Positions 51,957 to 60,754 of a DNA stretch of 64,000 bases are shown piece after piece; positions within the stretch are counted from its first letter, which is position 1; every line of letters begins with the position of its first letter. The notes under the pieces were generated by a model. That model worked only from the letters and a program-made list of their open reading frames with translations. It did no database searches and had not been told where the DNA came from. Position numbers and translations under genes: made by a program. Source of the stretch: Zygaena filipendulae. Taxonomy: Eukaryota; Arthropoda; Insecta; Lepidoptera; Zygaenidae. Where the stretch lies: NCBI GenBank assembly GCA_907165275.2, contig OU015651.1:5602501-5666500 (forward strand), given 5' to 3'.

Positions 51957-52622
51957 GTTCACTTAGTTTCCGAGAGTTCGTGTTTAATTAGCGAGTTAGT
52001 GACCTTTTGCTTTTGTACAATATATAATATAGATTATATAATTAATCACCGAATATATTTTGGAAATATATATCCCCATAATAGTTATATATAGTAACAA
52101 CGACACAATAAAATTATGAGACAGATGCCCTCGCCAGCGCGTGCTCCCAGGGACATCCACTACGCAATGAAACGGTCAATTTAGCATTATGTCGAATAAT
52201 AATCCTTATATTTAAGAGTCAATGTGCAAAAGGGCATCACAGTTTTAATTTACGTGTAGTGGCGCTAGCACGCGATTTTATCATGAGCGAGTACCTTCAG
52301 GTACACACGTCCTGTTAACTAGTTATATCTACATATTAGTGCAATCGAAAACAATTTCATAATGTTGTGCACAATAGAAGTGTTTGAATTAAAAGATATA
52401 AAATCAATTAGAAACGATTCGTAGCGACATATAATAAAAAAACTAAAAAGTTTTATATTTCGAATATTTTCTAAGAATTTCAAAGTTGTTGCAAGTATAC
52501 GCGTTTTTTTTCGCCTATTAAGGTAAGGATGATTAAAAGAAAAATGAACCTACCTACATAAGAACCTACATGAAAATAATGGCGCAAAATAATAACCAAA
52601 TGCTTATACCTGCTTACCTTTA

Positions 52623-52797
52623 GGCCCGCCGCCCATTGTGACTTTTTGTCGACGTGACTTTCTGTCACTTATGAAAAATGTACTGAGGTCACCGTATTGT
52701 CACGTCACCATAATGAGCGCACTCAGTATAGTTTTCATTGCACTTGACTAAGTGACAGAAAGTCACGGCGACAAAAAGTCACAATGGGCGGCGGGCC
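52623..52797. mobile_element. MITE array unit 1 (175 bp)
   Basis: Ends GGCCCGCCGCCCATTGTGAC, with nearly perfect 49-bp inverted repeats (one A/C difference) and TTA on both sides. The interior is itself nearly palindromic (TGAAAAATGTACTGAG against TGAAAACTATACTGAG). A 3-bp TTA duplication would fit PIF/Harbinger-type elements; this class is an inference. Confidence 0.75.
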
Positions 52798-52810
52798 TTA
52801 GAAATAGTTA

Positions 52811-52985
52811 GGCCCGCCGCCCATTGTGACTTTTTGTCGACGTGACTTTCTGTCACTTATGAAAAATGTACTGAGGTCACCGTATTGTCACGTCACCATA
52901 ATGAGCGCACTCAGTATAGTTTTCATTGCACTTGACTAAGTGACAGAAAGTCACGGCGACAAAAAGTCACAATGGGCGGCGGGCC
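52811..52985. mobile_element. MITE array unit 2 (175 bp)
   Basis: As far as I can see identical to unit 1 and separated by the 13 bases TTAGAAATAGTTA, giving an exact 188-bp tandem period shared with the start of unit 3. Confidence 0.8.
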
Positions 52986-52998
52986 TTAGAAATAGTTA

Positions 52999-53127
52999 GG
53001 CCCGCCGCCCATTGTGACTTTTTGTCGACGTGACTTTCTGTCACTTAGTCAAGTGCAATGAAAACTATACTGAGTGCGCTCATTATGGTGACGTGACAAT
53101 ACGGTGACCTCAGTATAGTTTTCATAA
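52999..53127. mobile_element. MITE array unit 3, inverted and truncated
   Basis: After one intact terminal repeat, the interior reads in reverse orientation (TTAGTCAAGTGCAATGAAAA, ACTATACTGAGTGCGCTC) and stops at TTTTCATAA, without the second terminal repeat. Confidence 0.75.
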
Positions 53128-53302
53128 GGCCCGCCGCCCATTGTGACTTTTTGTCGACGTGACTTTCTGTCACTTATGAAAAATGTACTGAGGTCACCGT
53201 ATTGTCACGTCACCATAATGAGCGCACTCAGTATAGTTTTCATTGCACTTGACTAAGTGACAGAAAGTCACGTCGACAAAAAGTCACAATGGGCGGCGGG
53301 CC
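53128..53302. mobile_element. MITE array unit 4 (175 bp)
   Basis: Same orientation as units 1 and 2. Its right repeat reads GTCACGTCGACAAAA, so both terminal repeats agree at the position that differs in units 1 and 2. Confidence 0.75.
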
Positions 53303-53354
53303 TTAGTGACAGAAAGTCACGTCGACAAAAAGTCACAATGGGCGGCGGGCCTTA
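53303..53354. mobile_element. MITE array: solo terminal repeat
   Basis: After TTA, a single right terminal repeat (GTGACAGAAAGTCACGTCGA ... GGGCGGCGGGCC) ends at 53351 and is followed by TTA (53352-53354). Confidence 0.75.
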
Positions 53355-53461
53355 TATGAGAGGATGAAAATATAGGTACCATACAGCTGTTATTTTCTAT
53401 TCATTGTTACCAAAATAATAGGTATAACGGCAAATATGGCATCCCACCCAAGACTCTAAAG

Positions 53462-53768
53462 CAGAGGTTCCCATACTTTTTTTCTCATAGACCACTTTAA
53501 ACATTTTGCTGGATCTGGTGGACCCCCTGCAGCTATTACCTACAGTTTACTAACTTACTTCCGAAACCCGAAAAAAGTATACAAAAACAATTGCTGAGCT
53601 TCTTATAATATTGTTTGCCTATATTCATAGGAGAAGTCAACCTAATACATTTTTATAGACCCCCATTAACGAGTTGTGGATCCCCATTTTTTTTCCACGC
53701 AAGCGTAGACCCCTGTCGGGCTCCCGTGGACCCCTGGGGGTCCACCTGGACCACTTTGGGAATCAATG
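53462..53768. mobile_element. 307-bp hAT-like non-autonomous element
   Basis: The left end is CAGAGGTTCCCATAC and the right end CACTTTGGGAATCAATG, imperfect inverted repeats of the CAGRGGTTCCCAAA type. The flanks CTCTAAAG (53454-53461) and CTCTAGAG (53769-53776) form an 8-bp target duplication with one mismatch, as expected for hAT elements. The interior has GACCACTTTAAACATTTTGC and GGACCCCTGGGGGTCCACC. Confidence 0.8.
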
Positions 53769-53815
53769 CTCTAGAGCGAAACGGTCAGCTAGCGCTCGGC
53801 CGGCGGTAGCACATC

Positions 53816-54094
53816 CAGGCGCGAATCTAGGATTTAGTTGAGGGTGGAAGGGGGGCAATTTTGGTTTCACTACAAAAATTTTGTAACAGGGTGGTCATAG
53901 AAGTGACGTCAAATAGGAAAATTTAGGGGCTCATATTGAGAAGTATTTGAATTGAACTCGTGTATTTTAATTAGTTTTTTAAAATGATCGACCCGCACGG
54001 CTTTAACTTTTTTGGTTCAGAGGCAAGCTCGCGACCTCCTTTTTTCTTCAGGGGGGGCAATCGCACCCACTCGCACCCCGGCGATCCGCGCCTG
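53816..54094. mobile_element. 279-bp hAT-like non-autonomous element
   Basis: Ends CAGGCGCGAATCTAGGATT and, inverted, CAGGCGCGGATCGCCGGGG. The flanks AGCACATC (53808-53815) and AGCACATA (54095-54102) are an 8-bp duplication with one mismatch. The 113-codon frame at 53984 crosses its right end and is not a gene. Confidence 0.8.
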
Positions 54095-54109
54095 AGCACA
54101 TACCATCTA

Positions 54110-54820
54110 TCTACTCTTCTTTTTTACTCATCATATTGTACTTTTTTTCTTTTTGAGTTCCATATTCGAAATAAAACTTTTTATTCTTATAAAATCTTGT
54201 ATTCTTGTATTCAATCGACATTCGAATTTGTACATAAAAACATTAACAAATTGTACTCATATCCTGAGCTCATATCTAATAACTTATTGAATTTATATGA
54301 CAATAATGATCTTCTTCTTCTTTAGTTTATTGCTTCGAACCGTCGGGCACTATGGGTTACCACAGTAACTCCGCCGATGTCGACAATAATGCTAATGTTA
54401 TGCCGTGCTCCAAACTTGATTTCAATCCTCGTGAGGTAGACGGAGGTCATAAAAATCAATCAATCGCTATCACGTGATATACAACTAATGAAGCTTAAGC
54501 TTGTATAAGCCTAAAAAGTACAGTCAGCAGCAAGAATATGAACAGTGATAAATGCAATAATATTTAACCACTATCAAAAATAGTTAGGTACCTAAGTACA
54601 TATTTCGGATGCTGACGGTGGAGATAAAATTCTTGATCATTTATGCAAGTCCCACTAAATTTTGCGATCATAGGTGTACTAATTGCAATCAATTTCCGGT
54701 CTAGATTAACGAAAGAATACCACACCACATAGAAACAACAAGTATCGACTCTTGGTAACGATACTTTTCAGTTCGTATATTATGAATACCTATATTCAAT
54801 AGAAATTAAAATATATAATT
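54110..54820. other. Non-coding sequence
   Basis: No gene or complete element is seen. A CTTCTTCTT run is at 54310-54322. Confidence 0.4.
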
Positions 54821-54827
54821 ATACCTA

Positions 54828-55013
54828 CTAGCTGTTCCCCGTGGTTTCACCTGTGGCAGTTTCGGAGTTCCGGGGGGAATTCTGGGATAAAAAGTACTCT
54901 ATGTCCTTTTACCCCTGACAACATGCATGCAAAATTTCATGATGATCGGTTGAGCCGGTAAGGCGTGAAAGCGCAACAAACAAACTCATTTTCGCATTTA
55001 TTATATTAGTTGG
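54828..55013 (-). mobile_element. Helitron-like element, near full length
   Basis: CTAG (54828-54831), CCCGTGGTTTCACCTGTGG, CCCCTGACAACATGCATGC, GCAAAATTTCATGATGATCG and CGCATTTATTATATTAG. Confidence 0.7.
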
Positions 55014-55019
55014 TGAGAA

Positions 55020-56010
55020 TTTAGGATACTTTTGATGCCGACGAGTTCATGGAGCTAATAATGATATCGTCATGTAACTTGTAAGTTCGCTAGCATTATA
55101 AAACTTGGATATCTATCGTCTACTAGATATAGGTAGATATTACACAACCCAGCCATCGGAAAACTCGTTTCCTTAAAAGCTGTTTCTCATGATAAAACCC
55201 GCCACATATTGAGATATAGTGACGCAATAGGAACGATATAGAGCACGTTATCAAACAAACATTTTCTTAATGAAGATAAAAAATATAGAAAGTAAAAGTA
55301 GTAACATTATATCATAAAACTACTATGGGTAAGTATACATATAAGCTCATGAAATAATAGTAGCTTTAAAACAAGTGCACAAAACGAACTATTTTTAGGC
55401 AGAGGACTGATAGTAATGTCGAGGATAAAATGGTTTTGTGGACGAGTGAACTCTGCTGTTCACTTCGATTGCGAGGATATAAAACACTAGTCTCATAACA
55501 TTTCTTTATTTAAAATTCAAAGTAAAATTAATACGGTTTTGAATACTGAAGGAAATTGTTTTTCCCGGCCGGCGGCATATTACGATATCGATGTCTTAAA
55601 AAACACAAAAGGCATAGTAGATTTTACAACGAGTGCACAAAAATTGTACCATTTTTATCCGAGACTTTTAGCATAGCATTCTATGAACTTTTTATAGTGT
55701 TTGGCTGTATGGCTCATTTTCTTTGCCTTAATATAGATACATTTATGAGTAGATACGTCAATGCATTTGTGCACAAAATAATTTTGTGCAGCCTATATCC
55801 TGCACAACTAGCACTTTCAGAGCATGAGAAGTGAAAAAGTTAGTTAAACAACAAATTGTTGCACTACGCCTGCTATCATGAATATATTAATAGATACCAT
55901 CGTTTTATAATATTTAATGTTGAAAAAATTACAGTTTTTGAACACACGTTGAGATCATTACAAAGCACTACAAAACTTAAAAAAAAATGGACAAAACACC
56001 GGGTACTCCC
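55020..56010. other. Non-coding sequence
   Basis: Two modest plus-strand frames (55556-55834, 55856-56062) have no splice or family support; the second ends in a repeat. Confidence 0.4.
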
Positions 56011-56017
56011 AACGACT

Positions 56018-56165
56018 GATGTGCCCCGCGGTTCCCCGTGTGATTTTCGCAATTCCCGCTGAAACTCTTATGTACCCTAATTTACTCTTTATAACATCAG
56101 CTAATTAGCGGTGAAAGTCCCGTGAAAATCGGTGCAACCGTTTCGGAGATTCACCGATTCACCGA
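56018..56165 (-). mobile_element. CTAG-group repeat, alternative body, degraded
   Basis: ATGTGCCCCGCGGTTCCCCG, then TTATAACATCAGCTAATTAG and GTCCCGTGAAAATCGGTGCA. ATTCACCGATTC is repeated at 56151-56172. Confidence 0.5.
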
Positions 56166-56199
56166 TTCGGAGGTTCGGAATTTCCGCGCAAGTACTCCA

Positions 56200-56740
56200 A
56201 ACTTCTTTTATTCTTCTTCTCCTAACAATAATAAACACACAAAAACAAATTTGCGAAATCGGCCCAGCCGTCCACGCGGGATGCCGTGACCAAGGTAAAT
56301 AGGGATTAATTTTTATATATACAAGATACTAGATAGGTAGGTACAACAGAAATAAAATTCTTAAATGGCACTAATTTGATGACCATTAACTTTTAGTTAT
56401 AAAATATATAGGTACATTGATTTCGGTAAAACAATCAACGTGATTAATTTGATCGATCATGGCCCTCTCATGCGGTCTTGTTTGAGTAATTGCATAGAAA
56501 CACAATAACTTTTAATACAGTTGGATGGAATTGCATTCCGATTCTCAAGCGCTATGCACATAAACTGAGCACGCAAGAGACGTGCAATATGTTTGTTTAT
56601 CAAAGGTTTAAACAAGTTGAACGCTAAATCAATTTCTACTATACAATGTTATTTTTACACTTACCTACCCTGAAAATACATGATTTGCTTAGAATCAACA
56701 ATGGGTATGTAGGTACCTACATAGAAATAGATTACAATTT
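56200..56740. other. Non-coding sequence
   Basis: No gene. AAATCGGCCCAGCCGTCCAC and GTGACCAAGGTAAAT (56258-56300) look like the end of another interspersed repeat. Confidence 0.35.
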
Positions 56741-56754
56741 TTACCCAAAATGGA

Positions 56755-57360
56755 AAATGTCTTACTTAACCATAGCGCCCGGGCCACGGGAATCGCTCTC
56801 GCATGCTCCGCAGCCCCAACAGCGCCAGCCCGTTGCCAGGCTTCTCCTGGAGGGGCGCACTATAGAGCCCCTCAGAATGATGACGATACGCCGGAACACG
56901 CGACGCACCGCTACCCTCCTTCCTTCTCGGGGCCCCATGCACGGGGCACCGGTCAGACCCAAGGTCCCCTGCGACAGGTCAGGTCAGTGGCCCCACCGCC
57001 CACCACATCGGCCGCAGAGAGTGGGGAGAATCGGTTAACACTGCCCCGAAGGGCGACGACGCCACCTACTCGGGCAGCCTCATCATGGGTTTCCCCAAAA
57101 CCCGGAGAAGCGGCCCAGTGGCCTCGGGCAAGGCAGCCCTGCGAGCGGACCTCAGGCGCCACAAGCCAGCCATACTGGCCCCGCCTCTGGGTCCCTCTTA
57201 GTTTCACCGTGGGTGACGAGTCCACGGTTACTAGAGTCCCACACCACGACAAGGCGAGGACAAAATCGTGGGGGACCACTACAAACCTAGCTTAACCAAG
57301 AATGCTCTACGCCCTGCCTAAAGTCTAAAAGTACTTGTACCTAGACACTACTTGTAATAA
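56755..57360 (+). mobile_element. GC-rich non-LTR retrotransposon fragment (probable)
   Basis: A sharp GC-rich block in AT-rich surroundings, open on both strands in several frames (up to 181 codons plus strand). I recognise no protein domain. Its right part (CACCACGACAAGGCGAGGAC, CTCTACGCCCTGCCT, AAGTACTTGTACCTAGAC) matches the reverse complement of 59377-59450 and resembles 3' regions of moth non-LTR elements. The frames are therefore listed here and not as a host gene. Confidence 0.4.
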
Positions 57361-57884
57361 TTAATCAGTTTCAGTTCAGTCAATGAATTGATCAATTCTT
57401 AGATGTAGCCACGACATAATACATGACAACATCTGTTGATCTGTATCAGACGTCCATATAAATTTCTATTTCACTGCTAAGGTTTATACGCGTACCTATC
57501 TCAATAATTATCTACTTACAATTAGTTACCTACCTATTTGAACACTTTATTACTGTTATCTTTTACTCGTTTTACATGAAACTACCTTGAATGAGTTCGA
57601 ACTAATCGTAATTGAAACATACGTATTCAGTTAAAATAGATGCTAATGAACTCACGCTATAGGGAACGTGCACGAACTATAGGTGGCAGCACTAAATCGA
57701 CAAAAGAGACACTATGCGGACAGTAGAGGAAACTTATTAAACCTGTCATCGTGCTTTCGGAAGGAAGATAATAATTGAAGAGATAGTTTTGTTTTCATAA
57801 TTATGTAAACTAAACTATCTCCTCAATTAGGTATATTATATTTTTGAATAGGTATGATAAAAGTTATAAAATATGGGTTCCGGT

Positions 57885-58419
57885 CTATCTATATCTAGGT
57901 ATATACTTATAATAAAACTGTAGAGGTCAATTCTGTACATTGAATATAATATATTCAAAATTATGTTGGAGGATGAATGGTGATCGATACTGATGCCAAA
58001 AAAGCAATCAGTAAATTTTTTGTCTGTCTGTCTGTCTGTCTGTATGTGCACGCATGGGTCAAATACTAGTGAAGGGATTTTAAGCAAACTTGGTACGATT
58101 GTAGTCCATACTCCTGGACAGATTATAGGCTATATAATAATTATAATATCATTTATAATAATAAATATATAATATAACGCTAAGACACATAGAAGCCTAG
58201 AGGTGACGATAAATTTGAAGCAAGTCGGATGAAAATGCGCTTTCGAGCTTTTATCCTCGTATACGTTTACTCAATCACGCAAAAACGGCTGAACGGATTT
58301 GGATGAAATTTGACGTGCACGTTGTCAGGGGTACAGAGAAGCACATAGGGTACTTTTTATCCCGGGATTCATGCGGGAACTCCGAAATTATCACGGGTGA
58401 AACCCCGAGGCACAGCTAG
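57885..58419 (+). mobile_element. Long Helitron-like element (about 0.5 kb variant)
   Basis: The left part has AAACTGTAGAGGTCAATTCT, GTACATTGAATATAATAT, a GTCT microsatellite (58022-58043) and AAACTTGGTACGATTGTAGT; the right part has CAATCACGCAAAAACGGCTG, ACGTTGTCAGGGGTACAGAG and a CAGCTAG end at 58419. It is the most complete of the three long copies. Confidence 0.7.
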
Positions 58420-58614
58420 TCATCATCAATAATATAATAATTAATGATCGTCAGCGTGGCCAAAATATGTCAAAAGGTTTTTAAGCTTTTGAGGCCGGCC
58501 ATAGGTTGAAGAGATGAGGATGAGGAGGATGATCTAATGAAGAAAATGAGGCTGTGAAAACTGGTAAAATTGTCGCACAAACTAAAATATCCAATGTTTA
58601 CGATAAGAAAATAA

Positions 58615-58846
58615 TCCTTACTAATATTATAAATGCGAAAGTGAGTTTTTGTTTGTTTATGCTTTTACGCCTTAACGGCACAACCGATCATCGTGAAATT
58701 TTGCATACAAGTGTTCAGGAGTTTTATTTACTACTAGCTGTTCGGAATTCCTGAACTCCGGACTGTCCGGAACTTCAAACAGCTAATGGAAAATAAACCC
58801 CCTGAAAACTTGTATGCAAAATTTCACGATGATCGGTTGTGCCGTT
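58615..58846. mobile_element. Helitron-like 5' end folded back on itself
   Basis: Starts TCCTTACTAATATTATAAATG. From 58674 the sequence is palindromic: arms 58674-58712 and 58808-58846 are 39-base exact reverse complements, and the inner part (58713-58807) is also largely complementary. CTAG at 58734-58737 and CTAA on the other arm mark terminal-like sequences near the centre. Confidence 0.7.
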
Positions 58847-59208
58847 TTATTTTTTGTTATTTTTTGTCGATGTATTGATAGTTGATACATCCAGAAATAC
58901 AACAATGAATTGTGATTAGCTAGAATAATAATTTTAATTAGTAAAATTAATCCTGTTTACTTGTCATAAATGTGAATGGCAACTATCAATAGATTCGGAT
59001 TGGCGACACCAGTCGGCAGCACCGTCGTTGTGCACGTTCCCTATACTGTCGCAGGTAAACGAGCAAAAATATATTAGCACATGCCGCGCTTGTTGTCTTG
59101 GGGAGATGTGTTTGCGTGACGTGCTACTTATAAATTATTTCATGCTCTTAAATGGAGGATTCATTTAAATAAAACTGTGTGGATGTCGTCGGCATACACA
59201 TTATATAA

Positions 59209-59335
59209 CTAGCTGTTCCCCGCGGTTTCACCCGCGTTAACTTTAAAGTTCCCGCGAGACTTCCAGGACAAATAGTACCCTATGCGTTTCTCTGTTCTTC
59301 CCTGATAGCGTGTATGCAAAATTTCATGATGATCA
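59209..59335 (-). mobile_element. Helitron-like element, 5'-truncated
   Basis: CTAG (59209-59212), CCCGCGGTTTCACCCGCG, GATAGCGTGTATGCAAAATT and ATTTCATGATGATC, then a short palindrome (GATCATTTCATGAAATGATC, 59332-59351). Confidence 0.65.
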
Positions 59336-59349
59336 TTTCATGAAATGAT

Positions 59350-59520
59350 CGGCCACATCATGAACTGGTTAAAAGGAATGTCTACTTACAAGTACATTTA
59401 CAGTACAGAGCAAGGCAGGGCGTAGAGCACCTCGACATTCCTGGTTAGGTTAGGTTTGTGCTGGCCGGCCACATCATGAATTGGCCAATTATTAGACGTG
59501 GCCACGACATGGACATGAAG
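59350..59520 (-). mobile_element. Non-LTR 3' end fragment
   Basis: GGCCACATCATGAACTGG, GTACAGAGCAAGGCAGGGCG, TTAGGTTAGGTTTGTGCTGG, then GGCCACATCATGAATTGGCC again. The first part matches, inverted, 57294-57355. The last part (TTAGACGTGGCCACGACAT) resembles 57397-57420 in direct orientation. Confidence 0.45.
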
Positions 59521-59529
59521 GTATCAAAA

Positions 59530-60750
59530 GCTTGTTTCTTGTAGTTCTACCATAAATTGAACTAAGTAGATTGCGCTATTCATGAAAAATTTTATGTGTA
59601 TACTTAAGCATTAAAAAATGTTTAAATCTTTTGTTAAATAGTCGTTGAATAGTAGTAGTATTATGGCATATCTTCTATAAAATATGATATACCTAATAAA
59701 AGTAGACTCAGCGTACTACACGACTTACCTAATTAGAAATACTCGCGTGCCTCGAAAATATATTAATAAGAATAATTTTCGAGGTACCTACAGCGATGTT
59801 TACTCACATAATATTTTTGATGTGAACTGTAGGTACCTCTTTAAAAGGTATTACAATTTTTGTATCCCTACAGAAGTGTAAGTATGAATATTTGAAAGCT
59901 TTACTCTTCCTGCGTGTTTGCTATGCTATCTTGCTACCTATTATAAGTACGCGAGGGCTATATTATGCAAAGGTTTTGAATAATTCCGCTTTACATTAAC
60001 GTTAAATAAAAATATAACGACGTGCAAAATACGTTCTCCATTGCGACTCTAGTACAGTGTAACCTATATCATATGTTAAAGCTCGGACCTCGGTGAAATT
60101 AAACTGTCATTCCTTATTTACCTTTACGGCTCTTTCTAAATAACAGCTATCACTTTACCATGACTCTGAAGTGCCAAAGCCAGTTTTGAACACAAAGCCC
60201 TTCGTTTTTAGGTGACGGTCGCTCTCATTTTCAACGTTGCAACAGTTGTATATGTATATACCTACTCCGACCTGTTTGTATGTCGTGAGTCCGCTATTTA
60301 CACAGCCTAAACTAGATGTGACAGATTCTATGTATAGGTATTGTTAGTTTGTTACCATTTGACACAATGATTTCATTTCACACAATACCTACATCATCTT
60401 CCATCCAATGGATATAAATGGAACTCGATGATGTGACGTGAATTAAATTACATGACAGATGCGTGTAAATGGACATATTTTGTATTCATACCGTTACTAC
60501 ATATATGGTAGGTATGTCGTGACATACAGTCATGCATACAGTACTCACATACAATAAAACATTTAAAGTATTATACAAAGCTTGAACTTGATAGGTATCG
60601 GCTTGAAACATTTAGATATTCCTTTAATTTACTATAGTTGGAACCTAAATAATAATAAAGACATAACAAACTTCTACAAATTACGAAATACCTATCATAG
60701 TCTCGAAGTTCACGATGTCGCAAAAGTTATTGTTTAATATAATATTTAGT
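59530..60750. other. AT-rich non-coding sequence
   Basis: No gene. Contains several TAGGTACCT words, and near 59751-59785 an inverted pair (CGTGCCTCGAAAATATT / ATTTTCGAGGTACC). Confidence 0.4.
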
Positions 60751-60754
60751 TTAA

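Larger units (their letters stand above)
57658..59045. mobile_element. TIR-bounded element with nested insertions (possible)
   Basis: TATAGGGAACGTGCAC at 57658-57673 recurs as an exact reverse complement at 59030-59045. Between the ends lie a 535-bp Helitron-like element, a Helitron-like 5' end with a large hairpin, and AT-rich filler. Either one old DNA transposon was filled by later insertions, or two related ends lie here by chance. Confidence 0.4.

Noticed and set aside
52623..53354. A CRISPR-like array
   Set aside because: Repeats are 175 bases with inverted ends and nearly no spacers, in an insect genome; they are tandem MITEs.
53984..54325. 113-codon plus-strand frame
   Set aside because: It crosses the right end of a hAT-like element and then low-complexity sequence.
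56750..57295. 181-codon plus-strand frame as a host gene
   Set aside because: The block is a GC-rich island open on both strands, and its end matches a repeat found again at 59377-59450.
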